DNA of 64,000 nt from Zygnema cylindricum (Eukaryota > Streptophyta > Zygnematophyceae > Zygnematales > Zygnemataceae). The translations under genes and the position numbers were made by a program. The stretch spans positions 44,595 to 108,594 of the forward strand of contig JBBHKE010003363.1 in NCBI GenBank assembly GCA_037447655.1. The letters run 5' to 3'. Of the stretch, positions 9,709 through 19,922 are shown in pieces. Each line of letters begins with the position of its first letter. Within the stretch, counting starts at the first letter, position 1. The notes beneath the pieces were generated by a model. The model did not search any database. It was not told the DNA's origin and was given only the letters and a program-made list of their open reading frames with translations.

Positions 9709-9720
9709 CTCCCCCTCTTA
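9709..9720 (-). other. Polypurine tract of copia 7617-14935
   Basis: Plus-strand CTCCCCCTCTTA abuts the LTR end. On the element's strand this is TAAGAGGGGGAG, the plus-strand primer site typical of LTR retrotransposons. Confidence 0.85.
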
Positions 9721-9801
9721 CTGAGACACTCAAAGCCCCCTCTTACTCCATGCCTACTAATTTCTTTCCTATTTCATATACTTGTTTTATTGCTGCTTTG
9801 G

Positions 9802-10326
9802 TTAACATATCAACAGCTTGTTTTCTGTAGGTACAAACGCAAATTCAACTTCTTTTTCCGAGACCAAATCTCGAACAAAATGCCACTGAATTTTAATGTG
9901 TTTAGTGCGCTTATGCAAAATAGGAATTTTACTAGGTACAATGGAAGACATGTTATCACTTAAAATTTGCATGCATTCTTTTTTCACTCCAACCTCCGAT
10001 AGAAATTCCTTGATCGACAAAGCATTCTTCGCAGCATGACATGCGACCATATACTCCGCCTCCGTAGATGAAAGTGCCACAATAGGTTGCAAACGGGAAT
10101 TCCACGAGATGGCTCCTCTTGCAAGTAAAAACACATATCCTGACGTAGACCTTCCTGTATCATGGTCCCCTCCATAGTCGACATCACAATATCCATAACA
10201 ACTCAGGCTCTCATCTTTCTTATAAACAATTCCAAGACTAAGTGTACACGCCAAATACCTAAATATTCTCTTCACCGCCTCCCAATGTACTTTTTTTCGG
10301 ATTGCCACAATACCGACTAACCACAC
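9802..10326 (-). pseudogene. copia RNase H domain
   Basis: A 174-aa open frame. It begins in the connection region (WEAVKRIFRYL). Next come the RNase H acidic positions: Asp in YCDVDYGGD, Glu in SSTEAEYMV, and Asp in LSDNMSSI. HKRTKHIKIQWHFVRD is near the end. This is the standard copia RNase H, which removes RNA from the RNA:DNA hybrid during reverse transcription. The frame is separated from the RT frame at 10387 by a frameshift or stop. It ends about 80 bp before the polypurine tract, as expected for copia. Confidence 0.88.
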
Positions 10327-10386
10327 CCACTATGGCACTAATGTCAGCATAGTACCGACCCTTAAATACATTAAGTTACCGACGGC

Positions 10387-10881
10387 CTACCTATGCGGAA
10401 CATCAACCTGGGAACTTTTAACAAAGTTAGAATGTTTGTCACGAGGATCAAAGGGAGTTCCAACTGGTTTACAATCTAAGAACCCAAATCTTTCCAGTAC
10501 CTCTTTTGCATATTGTTCTTGGCTTAGCTTAATGTCTCCGTTCCTCCTCTGTATCTGAATTCCCACAATGTATTGTGCATCTCCTAAGTCTATAATTCTA
10601 AAATGCTTCCGAAATTCAATCTTTAATTCTCCAAGTAAATCCAAGTTGTGAGAGATGGAAATAAAATCATCTATGTATACATTGAAAATTACCATGTCCC
10701 AACCTTCTCCCCGAATATACACTCCACAATCTGCAGTAAGCCTCCTTAATCCCAAGATTAGTAAAACCTTATGAAGCTTATGGTTCCACGTTCTTGGTGC
10801 CTGCTTCAAACTATACAAAGCCTTCCACAACCTCCATAATTTTCCATTCTTTCTAGGAACTCCAGGAATTTTCATATACAC
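10387..10881 (-). pseudogene. copia reverse transcriptase, catalytic part
   Basis: A 164-aa open frame with the RT blocks LWKALYSLKQAPRTWN, the catalytic VYIDDF (both Asp kept), LGDAQYIVGIQIQR, and KLSQEQYAKEVLERFGFLDC followed by GTPFDP. It continues the N-terminal RT frame at 11177-10890 after a small break. It synthesises cDNA from element RNA in the virus-like particle. The break between frames means that it is not translated as one polyprotein in this copy. Confidence 0.9.
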
Positions 10882-10889
10882 CTCCTCCT

Positions 10890-11177
10890 CTAATTCTCCA
10901 TTAAAAAAGTTGTCTCCACATCCATCTGTTGGATATGCATTCCTTCCGCCGCCGCCATTACAACAATTGCTCGCAGAGAATCGAACTTAACCACAGGAGC
11001 AAAAGTTTTTGAATAGTCAATACCCTCTTTCTGCTGAAAGCCATTACATACTAATTGTGCCTTATACTTAAGAATTTCTCCCGAGGCTCCCGTCTTAGTT
11101 TTAAAAACCCACTTTGAGTCTATCACCTTCTTACAAACTGGTAAGTCTACTACTTCAAAACACCCATTTGCTTTCAC
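10890..11177 (-). pseudogene. copia reverse transcriptase, N-terminal part
   Basis: A 95-aa frame with WVFKTKTGASG, KAQLVCNGFQQKEGIDY, TFAPVVKFDSLRAIV and QMDVETTFL, the fingers and first palm blocks of copia RT, including the Asp of QMDVET. It ends 9 bp before the next RT frame, so the RT is broken once in the middle. Confidence 0.9.
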
Positions 11178-11179
11178 AT

Positions 11180-11940
11180 AATTAAACTCCTTTATAAACG
11201 TCGGTTCCCACTTCTCCTCCCATCCGTCCGAGTCTCGAGCCTCTCAATATGATTAAGGATCAGTCAGACGATTTTTTGTTATTGCCTTTATAAGAGGAAG
11301 GATTCCGCCCTTCCTTCTCTTATTTCGAAACTTGCCCTCTGGTAATTGGTTTGCTTTTCGAATGGATGTCATTGTGAGAATCGTTTCGGTGCCTTCTCTT
11401 TTGTTGATCTCTTACTTCTCTGTACATTCTTTGCAAAGATCTTTTCCGAATCACTGCTCTTAATCTTGTCATCGTCCTCCTTCTCTAAGGTTGTCTCATT
11501 GGATGTCACGTTGTCAGTGCCTGTAGGTGATTCTCTAATGACCTTCTCTTCTTGTGATTCATTGCTGGTGAGCTTAGGTGTCAAAACTTTTTCTAAAGTT
11601 TTCTCTACAAAATCGCATGTTTTTCTTTGTCCCTACCTCCATCAAAATTTCTTTCTTTTCCTCCTCATCCCTTGTGAATTACCAACAATGACTCTCCTTC
11701 TCGTAATCTTGAGCCCGTTTGGACTCATTAGCTCCTTTCACCATCCATTCCAAATTTTAATTAAATTCCACATTTAATGAATCTCGAACCCTTCTAGTAG
11801 CAGGGTTATTAATCCAATGCTTCATTGAGTTCTCACTATACCCCACAAAGTATCCTTCCCACAACCGTGCTGCAAACTTCCCCTCTCGATTTCTTTCCTT
11901 TGCAGACCCTATAGCCTCACATCCCTAAATACTTAAGTGT
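11180..11940 (-). pseudogene. copia integrase-RT linker, decayed
   Basis: Lies between RT (11177) and integrase (from about 11942). On the minus strand, 11584-11369 encodes a Ser/Glu/Lys-rich stretch (TGTDNVTSNETTLEKEDDDK) typical of the variable linker after the integrase C-terminus. About 11870-11790 contains the decayed FVGYS.N-type integrase end. The 143-aa plus-strand frame over this stretch is an antisense shadow. Confidence 0.55.
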
Positions 11941-11941
11941 T

Positions 11942-12540
11942 TCACCGTAGGCACTTATCCACTCCAAAGTTCCTCCAGTGTTTTGTTGCCCAAAGCCGAG
12001 TTGATTCTCCGGTTGGTAACATAATTCGCCGCCCTGATTGCCTCTTCCCAAAGATGATGTGTGAGTTTTGTCGTATGGAGTATGGCTCGCGCCATCTCTT
12101 GCAATGTCTGATTCTTCCTTTTTTTGATTCTATTTGATTATGGGGAATAAGGAGTTGTGAAGTGTTGCTTAATCCCCGTCTCCTTACAATATCCACCAAA
12201 GGCAAGAAATTCAACTCCATAGTCTAATCGTACCGCCTTTATCTATCTCCCACTTTCCTTCTCATCCATGACCACAAAATATATAAATGTCTCTAATAGG
12301 TCTGACTTAGCCCTTTAAAGATACACCCATGTCTTCTAGATTAAATCATCAACTATCACCTTAATGTATTTATTCTTTCCAATAGTTTCTAGATGTATGT
12401 CCCCAAAAAGATCTACATGGACTAGGTCTAAAGAGGCATTCGCCTCGAATCGAAGATCTTTCACCGGATGAGGCTTCCTTTTATGCTTCTCTTTTGTGCA
12501 TCTTATATATCGGATGACCTTCTCTCCCATTGCCACATCT
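11942..12540 (-). pseudogene. copia integrase, central and C-terminal parts
   Basis: 12536-12336 reads HRKPHPVKDL-type GAG-pre-integrase to core, with SLDLVHVDLFGDI and KYIKVIVDDL, where copia has LELVHSDLCGP...YF.TFIDD. 12190-11950 reads, in one frame, TPYSP, KKRKNQTLQEMARAILH and LWEEAIRAANY, the segment holding the catalytic Glu (ERKNRTL). That Glu is Lys here and one stop interrupts the segment. Integrase inserts cDNA into the genome. Confidence 0.82.
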
Positions 12541-12662
12541 AGCCCTCAAACCACACCATGACGAATCATCTCTTTGATGTTACTTTCAGAAGTGTGACAT
12601 AGTGGATGATGCCACAACCTAAGGTCCTCCTTGTTGACCTCTGCCGAATGAAGGTGCCCTCA

Positions 12663-13300
12663 TTATTCCGTCGTCCTATTTTTTGGTTTCCTCCAAATTA
12701 ATCTACTTTGCATTTTTTTAGTTACGATTCCCTCTACAAATGGTCTTGTTTTACCACTCAAAATGATTCTACCTCCTTCCATGCATGTGGCTCTTCCACC
12801 TTTTTTTTGAATTTGTGGGACGCTTAAGAGATTTATACACCCCTCTCGATTATAAAGCACATTGTTAAAACGTACACTATTGACTCTAGTTGTCCCTTCC
12901 CTTTCTTGTGTCAGTAGATCCAATCACACTATTCCCACTGTATATATAACTATCATTGATCCATTAGCCACAGTAGATCCAATCACACTATTCCCACTGT
13001 ATATATAACTATCATTGATCCATTAGCCACTGTGATAGATTTTGGTATAGTGAGTTTTCTAATGTTAATGAATAGTCTTGGATTTAAACACATGTGATGT
13101 GTAGTACCTGAGTTTATGATCCAGTTGTTAAATTTTCCTTCCCATTAGCCCATCCCTAACAAAATCCCCTCTACCCGACGAGCTACTTCCTCCACTTCTT
13201 TTACCTCTAAATTGTCCCCCTCTGGGATTGCTTCCCTTGCTCACATAACAACCGTGACTAGTGTGTCCCCATTTCTAACAAATGTTACACTGTTTTCTTT
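12663..13300 (-). pseudogene. copia protease / pre-integrase region with perfect 59-bp duplication
   Basis: 12923-12663 encodes NNVLYNREGCINLLSVPQI then GGRIILSG, the copia pattern VLYVP....NLLSV.QL...G. 12912-12970 and 12971-13029 are a perfect direct tandem duplication of 59 bp. Because 59 is not a multiple of 3 it shifts the reading frame. The identity of the two halves suggests that the duplication is recent. A DSGA-type protease site is expected around 13030-13150 but I could not read it with confidence. Confidence 0.7.
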
Positions 13301-13306
13301 TATCTG

Positions 13307-13348
13307 GCATTCAAAATAGCCATGCCCAGTCTCATTACAATTATAACA
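13307..13348 (-). other. copia Gag zinc knuckle (CCHC)
   Basis: Minus strand encodes CYNCNETGHGYFEC, a perfect C-X2-C-X4-H-X4-C zinc knuckle. It is the nucleic-acid-binding motif at the Gag C-terminus. All four ligands are intact. Confidence 0.9.
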
Positions 13349-13589
13349 TGTCATCAAAGAGGTATTACGTTGATATGATCCTCTCCGTGGGCCCTGTGAC
13401 CAACCTCTTTATCCACGGGGTCCACCTCCTCTCCCCCTAAACCCCTTAAAGTTGTAAGCTCCATCGTTATCCTCCTAGTAATAACTCAGATAGGATGATC
13501 TTTTGTTTTCATCTTTCGATGTTGCTTTCTCCTTTTTTGTACTTTTCATGTGGTTGATAGCGTAAGCCATTGTTGGTTTCTCTCGCCCG

Positions 13590-14372
13590 TTGATGACCTA
13601 TTTCGCCACTGCAAACTTGCTCGGAAGACTCCTCATGAAGACAAACAACCTCTCTTTTTCTGTTGGGAATTTATTGGGTGAGTTAAGTTGCTCTATGATG
13701 ACATTAAACCTTTTAACTCCATCATCAATGGACTCGTTCTCCTTCATTCTAGACTCAATATACTCATCAAAGAGATAATTCTCATTTGCCTCCCATTTTG
13801 CAAAATGGTCCAACAATCATCACCCTTATCATAAGTTATAAGATATTCCTGCAGAGAAGCCTTATCATAAGTTATAAGAAATTGTTGCAGAGAACTGGCA
13901 CAACTTTGTATTAGTGTTGTGGAAGCCGCCATATCTTTCTTGTCCCACTTCTTTGCTCTGGCCGGATCCATGGAAGGATCCGGTTGCGTCTCTTCTTCAA
14001 TCACGATGTCCCAAAGTTTTTTTAGTGTGAATGCTCCTCTGATGTATCTCTTCTAAATTGCATAGTTAGATCTTGTGAAGAGGATGGTCTTATTGAACAA
14101 TTTTAGATCATCATTTTCACTCTCCTCCTCTTCCTCCTCATAAAGTTTAGATTTCCCCTTTTTCTTTTTATTTGTTTTCTTTGAGTTGTGAGAATCGTCG
14201 GTGCCTCCTCCATTGCCGTTATCTTCTTGTGTTTTGAGAAACTCAGCGTTCGAACATTTCCTCGTCCATCTTTACATTTTCTACCCCCATTCGTCAAACC
14301 CATCATACTGTGTCCTTGTAAGTCCTCGACTAAGTTCAGCCAGGGATTTCCCTTTCTCCGCCATACCGGCAA
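13590..14372 (-). pseudogene. copia Gag (UBN2-type), N-terminal and central parts
   Basis: Starts near 14363 (MAEKGKSLAELSRGL), about 30 bp downstream of the primer site. A lysine/glutamate-rich stretch follows, then SMDPARAKKWDKKDMAASTTL and a WTILQ block. After a frameshift come SRMKENESIDDGVKRFNVIIEQL and ERLFVFMRSLPSKF (13816-13598), the usual copia Gag helices. A 36-bp tandem duplication at 13825-13860/13861-13896 repeats LITYDK. Gag would form the virus-like particle. Several frameshifts make it non-functional. Confidence 0.82.
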
Positions 14373-14390
14373 GAGTTTCCACTAACCCGC

Positions 14391-14402
14391 TGTGATACCA
14401 AT
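14391..14402 (-). other. Primer binding site (initiator tRNA-Met)
   Basis: Plus strand GCTGTGATACCA. On the element strand this is TGGTATCACAGC, one base from the plant initiator-Met complement TGGTATCAGAGC. It lies directly inside the right LTR. Confidence 0.88.
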
Positions 14403-14935
14403 TGAAAGATAACAAGACAACAAAAATCGCAAAATAGACAGACATAAAACAATGTATTCCTCTGTAATTTAATATATTAAAAACAACATAAGTACAAAGC
14501 TTCCTTAGTCTCCCATCTTTCAACACCTCCAACATAAATTACGCCTTTAAAGATAATTCAACTACTAAATCTCAACAAATATATATATGAACACGACTAG
14601 GAAGGATTAGGATTCAACTTGGTGAAACGTCAAAAAACTATACGACAGATAATAGGTTGCCGTCCTGAACTACTAGACCAACAAAGAAAGTCAACCACCA
14701 ACCAACTTGATCTTTATGTTACTAGTGGAAATTACGCGAAACGAAACGAACAGACAATTTCCACTTCACTTCAAATACCTAGCGACAAAACTACTTCGTC
14801 GCAAAATGAAAGAAACAAACAACTTCCACGTTACTTCAAATATCTAGCGAGGAAACTACTTCGTAGCTGGTCGTTGTTGCTTTAGTTACGAGAAAGTTTT
14901 GTCGCTAAATGAGTGCTCATTACTTAGTCCTAACA
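14403..14935 (-). repeat. 5' LTR (right), 533 bp
   Basis: Ends TGAAAG...CTAACA on the plus strand and matches both ends of the left LTR. It lacks the 1.55-kb block of the left LTR; a single AATAT sits at 14471-14475. The AATATATTAA sequence may be the decayed TATA region. Confidence 0.88.
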
Positions 14936-14940
14936 AACCA

Positions 14941-15420
14941 ATGTTGACTAAGCCTAACTTAGCCTAACTCAGTGAGAAACAAATGTGACTTTATGTTCCA
15001 TTGTCGGGGGGCATGTTTTACTCCATATAGTGATTTAAGTTGTTTTCAAACAAGGTTTTATTTCCGTTTTTCTTCATGCATTTTTGGGTGTTTCATATGC
15101 GATACCTCCTCTAATTCCCCATGCAGGAAAATTGTTTTAACGTCTATTTGATGAATCTCCATGTCTTTTATAGTTGCTAAGGTAAGTAGAGTTTAAACTA
15201 TGGAAATTGTAACTACTCAATGAAATTTTTATTCCTTCAAACTTTAGCAACTAACTTTGAGATATCCTATTTTATATAAGTAATCGAAAAATACATGTGA
15301 GGCATATTCTCCACATTGTCTCATTTTAGTGTCGAAACCCCCTAGATATTTGCACTTCACATCTTGTACCCTTTAAAGTATTCGAAAACTTTACTCTTTT
15401 CTTTCATGAAAAAGGCTTTT
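14941..15420 (-). pseudogene. Ty1/copia reverse transcriptase, 5' part (host, resumed)
   Basis: Reads on the minus strand as MEIHQIDVKTIFLHGELEE then SLYGVKHAPRQWN, the blocks that precede the RT part at 7616-7255. It is the same lineage as the copias at 24-27 kb and 54-56.7 kb (FLHGELEE, MEIHQMDV). Scattered stops. The region 15180-15420 still follows the RT N-terminus and linker. Confidence 0.8.
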
Positions 15421-15422
15421 GT

Positions 15423-16255
15423 TTACTTGGAAAAGCCATCTATTAGTGTTAACATGTATCTCACTCCTCTGAAAGAATTTATCGTTGCAGGTCCCAATAC
15501 ATTCGAGTGAACAAGTTCCAACACTATTCTTGCTATGTGGTTGCTTTCATCTAGAAATAGTAATTTATGTATATTTTCTAAAGCGCACCCATCACATGCT
15601 GCATTAGTTTTTACATCTGCCTGTTTTTCCCCCTCAATTGTTCCATTTTTTACCATTTTTTCTAATATTTCACGATTTACATGTTGTTCCATTTTTTACC
15701 ATTTTTTCTAATATTTCACGATTTACATGTTTTAGCCGTTTGTGCCAATGACCATTATCACTTATGACAGCTGAGAAGGGAAATTTCATTTCATTAAAAT
15801 CATCTACCAGGTCAAGGTTGTTTATCATACTGTCTCCTCTAGTGCATATAGTTTCGGCTGGTCATTCCATATTGACCACTCGGGAAGCTTTCTATTTTTC
15901 AACCTAACTTGAAAGCCTCATCTTTGTGCTAAAGGTGTAGACAACAAATTCTTGCTAAACCTTCGAATATGTAAAACATCATTCAGATTATTATCTTCAT
16001 TTTACATCAATTTCGAGTTTCAGATTCACCTTTCCTTTGGCATTTTCTACCATTTAGTTGTCGTTTGCATGGTAGGGATTTTGAGGCGAGATGGAGTGAA
16101 GATCTTCAATCAACTTTTTATCGCAGCATATGTGGGCTAATGCTCTTCTGTCTATATTCGAGGTGTTTTCCTTTGGTCCAAATCTTGCACTTGTTAATGA
16201 AAATAGTTTCTTTCCTATCAAAATTGGAAAACTACTCATCATTGTTGTCCATAGC
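15423..16255 (-). pseudogene. Ty1/copia integrase and upstream gag-pol remains (host)
   Basis: 15692-15423 encodes HVNREILEKMVKNGTIEG, CDGCALENIHKLLF and VLELVHSNVLGP...YMLTLIDGFSK. This is the GAG-pre-integrase domain and the start of the integrase core, with Asp of IDGFSK replacing the usual IDDFSR. A 46-bp tandem duplication (units at 15638 and 15684) repeats the EQHVNREILEK codons. 15700-16255 is more decayed upstream pol/gag. It is cut off at about 16255 by the next LTR. Confidence 0.78.
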
Positions 16256-16259
16256 CTAT

Positions 16260-17484
16260 TTCAGCCATGGATTACTCACGGAAACACCCACAGACTACCT
16301 CAAAAACAGCTGTGTTTCAGACGACACAGATTACTGCACAATAACCAAAATGATCTCAAAATGCATCAATATGCAGTATATCATATACAATGTAAACTCT
16401 CAAAGTTACAGCCAAATACACCAAGGCATCTAGAAGATATAAGCTCCAGAGTTTCCCAAATGTAGCTGACAGCTTCACAGACTAGCCACTTAGACTGATC
16501 ACAGAATCTTACAGAGATACTGGAATACAATGAAACTTCACACACATATAGATTCTATATCATAGAATAACTCCACAAAGTTTCACATGAAAGCACCAAT
16601 CAGAGTGATCACACCAACAGGTCAAAGATGCAGAAAACAGTCTGCCATAGCTTTGATTAACTTGACTGCGATACAGAAAATAATCTAAGTCCTGCAAGTT
16701 ATACTCAGAGTACGGAGGCATACCAGCCGTACTGTATCTACTCTAATAACCTAACTAGTCAAAAGGACAAACCTCTGTTGTACATAATATTTACACCGTA
16801 CTCTTCGTATGTAAGAAACTGAGCTACCACTAAGTAACCACTAAGCTACCACTATCTTTTAACTTAAAATCTATCCTATTCATATTGTCCGTAGCTACGC
16901 TAGTTGCGCTGGCTGCGCTTTCCGTACGGATCATAAAAGTAGCCGCAACTGCGTTGACTTAACTGCGTCGCAGCTGCTCCGTACCGGCGGCGCCTATTTT
17001 AACAATCCGTTTATTTTACATCGGATCGCTTCGCGATCCGCCGTCCATTTGTCATTGCTTGTTCACACCACTCAATGAGTCTTTTACGTAACTCTAATTA
17101 TCAATCCGTTCGCTCCCCCAATCCGTGAATCTATTCAAACCTCCATATTAAATCTAATTAGCAGTTACGCACGAAACTGACTTTTCAAAACAACAGTTTC
17201 CACAAAGAAAGTAGCATGCACTTTCTTCCTTGGAAATGACTAACTCCAAATGTTGACTTAAACAGGTGTCGTCACACGAAAACACTTGCACGCAAAATAA
17301 AACACATGCGGACGCAAACAAAAGTCACGCGAAACAAAATAGTACATTTTGTTCGCGGATAACAAAAGTATCGCCGCGAAACGACGTGGTACATTTTGTA
17401 TGATGACGTGATACTTCACGTCTAACAAATAAATGTTAGTATGTCGCTTCGCGAAAATACTGCGAAACGACAATAAACCTACAA
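16260..17484 (-). repeat. 3' LTR of a further Ty1/copia element
   Basis: Lies directly left of a polypurine tract (17485-17495, ATCTCCCTCTT on plus) and RNase H sequence, as expected of a minus-strand 3' LTR. It has AT-rich ends and a GC-rich middle (about 16885-17050) with repeated TTGCGCTGGCTGCGC-type motifs and CCGTACGG. It is broadly like the LTRs at 24.0-25.0 and 53.9-54.65 kb. The left boundary is approximate. Confidence 0.6.
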
Positions 17485-18330
17485 TCTCCCTCTTATTGTC
17501 AGAATCGCTAAACTCTTCAAAATAATCCAAGTTTTGGTCGCCCTCTCTCAAACACATCATGCGTAGCTGCTTTCGTCAGCTAATTTGAAGCCTCCTCTTT
17601 TGTCCGTAACTAAATCTCTTATAAAATGCCATTGGATCCTAATGTGTTTTGTTCTATTGTAAAACACTGGATTTTTTGCCAACGCCATCGAACTCATGCT
17701 GTGAGACTAAATCGTCATACAACCAATAGGAACGCTCAACTCGCGTAACATCTCCTTAATCAAAGCCTTAGATGCATGACACACAGCCATATACTCAGAT
17801 TCTCTGGAACTCAACGCAACTTTAAGTTGTAGCCTAGAACTCCACGAAATCGCGGCTCCTCAAAAAAAAAATACGTACCCCTGACGTGGACTTACTTGAA
17901 TCAAAGTCGCCGCCCCAATCCGCGTCATAATACTTAACACACTCCAAAGAATTTTTGTCAGAAGTGAACAAAAGTTCAAGATCAATCGTACCAACTCAAT
18001 ATCGAAAGATACGTCGTACGGCCTCAATGGGCCTTCTTTGGCTCGTGACAATAACGACTGACGATAGAAACCGCGGTCGGAATATTGGACGAGTTCTAAC
18101 GCTAAGGTACATAAGTGAACCAACCGCCTCTCGATATGGTACGTCGACAGAATCTTCTTCCTCAAACTTGCGAAAGTGTAAATTTGCATCCGACGGCGTA
18201 GAAAGCGGTTTCGCGTCAGCCATACCTTTTCTCAAGTCGCACTCTCGCAACTGTATTTCAGATATGGTAAGTATTCATCTCCCACGTACACCTGTGGTGA
18301 TTTCAAGTACGGAATATTTCTAACTTGTAC
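17485..18330 (-). pseudogene. Ty1/copia RNase H and RT C-terminus
   Basis: 17690-17600 encodes the HIRIQWHF motif. About 17800 is the STEAEYMA-equivalent (SRESEYMAVCH). 18250-17996 has GMADAKPLSTPSD, DVPYREAVGSLMYLSVRTRPI and IEAVRRIFRYL, the copia blocks KPVSTP and YR..VGSLMYL..TRPDI. RNase H and the RT C-terminus are present. The RT core is missing, and copia similarity ends at about 18330. Five-prime truncated. Confidence 0.78.
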
Positions 18331-18471
18331 AAATTTTTGTCTTTTCTGAAACATAATCCTGTGGGGACCATATGTGGTCCTGAAGTAGCTGGCCGTATTT
18401 ATTTGACCAATAGTAGCATGTTTGGCGCTCGAAGTACTTGCGGTGCTGGCGGCCTCGTCTTGTGCAAACAA

Positions 18472-19528
18472 TTATGCAAAAATCGGATCGCTAATCTCGC
18501 CCGTACACCTGTATTTTTGAAATTTTGTGACCTTAGTTCGGCTGATGTCGTCGCTGAATGATTTACGTCGCAGATCAATGAGAGCGTCACATTTCGTCGT
18601 AGGAGTTACATGTACTCCTTGGCATACTCTTTCGTTTTTTTGCCGTCCGATTTCGATTTTGGCGGTACAAATTTCATTTCGGTAATTTCCAATGTACGCC
18701 TTTTTCGTTTTGCGCCGTCGCCGCTTTTCACAAGATGTACCTGTTGTACTTTGACCTAAAACCCTGATGTCTCTATACATGTGGAGACGCTCCTGTCCTT
18801 TGGTACCTTTCTCCTTTAAAGTTCCTCCTTTGAAATTTTTCCTTAAATTTCCTTCTAAGTCCCTGTCTCCTTTTTTGATTTCTCTCTGGCTGCCATAGTC
18901 TATTACCTGCTGTTCGGAGTTCAAACTTAGGTTCTCTTTTTCTTGCAGTTCAATTCTCTGCCGAGGTCGTCTTCCTTGGATTCCCTCTTTATTACTTGCC
19001 TCATAGCTTCCCCTCCAAACCCTAATCTGTGGAGGAATTCTCTTTTTCTTTTTTCCCAACCACGGCTTCCGCTGTGGCCTTGATCTCGGGATTCCTGTTC
19101 CAAGAAAAATTCAGATGTCTCCCTGATGTGTTCAGAAAGGGTACGGATCCTTTCCTCTCCTCAATTCTATGGTCGAAGGTGTCTTTGTTGCCGTTTTCTA
19201 TTCTCCTTCCCTTGGAAGCTCCTTCCTTGAGCATTTCCCCTCTGGTTTTGTCTAAGCGTTCCTTTCCCTCTAAAAGTTTTAGTCTTCTGTTTTTCATTTC
19301 AGTTTGGGGATAGGATGGTGATTTTAGGATTTCGAAATTCCTTACGTCCTCCTTTCTAATCATCTTTTCCATTGCTCTCTCGTCCAGGTTCACTTTCATG
19401 GGAGGTGCACTTTCATGGGAGGTGTGGCCGGCTGAACTTCGGCACTTCCCGCAATTCCTCGATGTGGATATTTGATTTCGGCATCTGTCCCTCCAAGGTA
19501 AGGTACCCTTGTCTTTGGATATCTCCAA
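18472..19528 (-). CDS. Two overlapping highly charged ORFs, function unknown
   Basis: A 168-aa frame (19528-19022) and a 195-aa frame (19059-18472) overlap by 38 bp and may be one frame split by a shift. Both are rich in Lys, Arg, Glu and Gly with no membrane segment. The second starts MGKKKKRIPPQIRVWRG. The first has a Cys/His cluster (RNCGKCRSSAGHTSHE) that recalls a zinc knuckle but lacks the last ligand. I recognise no family. Long frames are unusual in this window apart from pol genes, so this could be a nucleic-acid-binding ORF of an unidentified retroelement. Equally it could be a chance frame in T/C-rich plus-strand DNA. Confidence 0.3.
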
Positions 19529-19571
19529 AACATTCCACCTGTCATCTTGCTATCAGATTTTGTATTCTTTG

Positions 19572-19770
19572 TGAATGAATTTAGCTTCTTTCCTATCTTT
19601 AGCAACTCCACTTTCTTTAGCAACTCCACTTTTTGACTTGCTGACCTTCTGCCTCATCGTGAAATCAGATTTGTATTATTTGCCTTGACTTATATTAGTG
19701 AATGAATTTAGCTTCTTTCCTATCTTTGGCAACTCCACTTTCTGACTTGCTGACCTTCTGCCTCTATTCT
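19572..19770. repeat. Direct duplication of about 75-80 bp
   Basis: GTGAATGAATTTAGCTTCTT...TTGCTGACCTTCTGCCTC occurs at about 19570-19653 and again at about 19693-19765. The first unit carries an extra internal repeat of CTTTAGCAACTCCA. Non-coding. Confidence 0.85.
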
Positions 19771-19922
19771 TTGCAGGTTTGGATCTTCCCAAAATTTTGA
19801 AGTTCCTCGCGTAGAATGGCTTCCATTGAACTCCCAGTGTTCTCAAAAACTCTGATTTTTGGTGAGTTTCAAACAATTTTCCCTTTTCGGGATACTTTCC
19901 ACTTCTCTGCTGCTGTTTATTT

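Larger units (their letters stand above)
7617..14935 (-). mobile_element. Near-complete Ty1/copia retrotransposon nested in another copia
   Basis: Minus-strand element. The 5' LTR is 14403-14935, the primer site complementary to initiator tRNA-Met is beside 14402, and gag, protease/integrase, reverse transcriptase and RNase H run leftward. The polypurine tract is at 9709-9720 and the 3' LTR is 7617-9708. Both LTRs begin TGAAAGATAACAAGAC and end CCTAACA on the plus strand, giving the TG...CA ends. Flanks are AACTG (7612-7616) and AACCA (14936-14940), a diverged 5-bp target duplication. The host alignment confirms it, since exactly 5 bp are duplicated. All coding parts carry frameshifts or stops, so the copy is not autonomous now. 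Confidence 0.9.

Noticed and set aside
11346-11777. 143-aa plus-strand ORF
   Set aside because: Antisense to the copia integrase-RT linker. No motif of its own.
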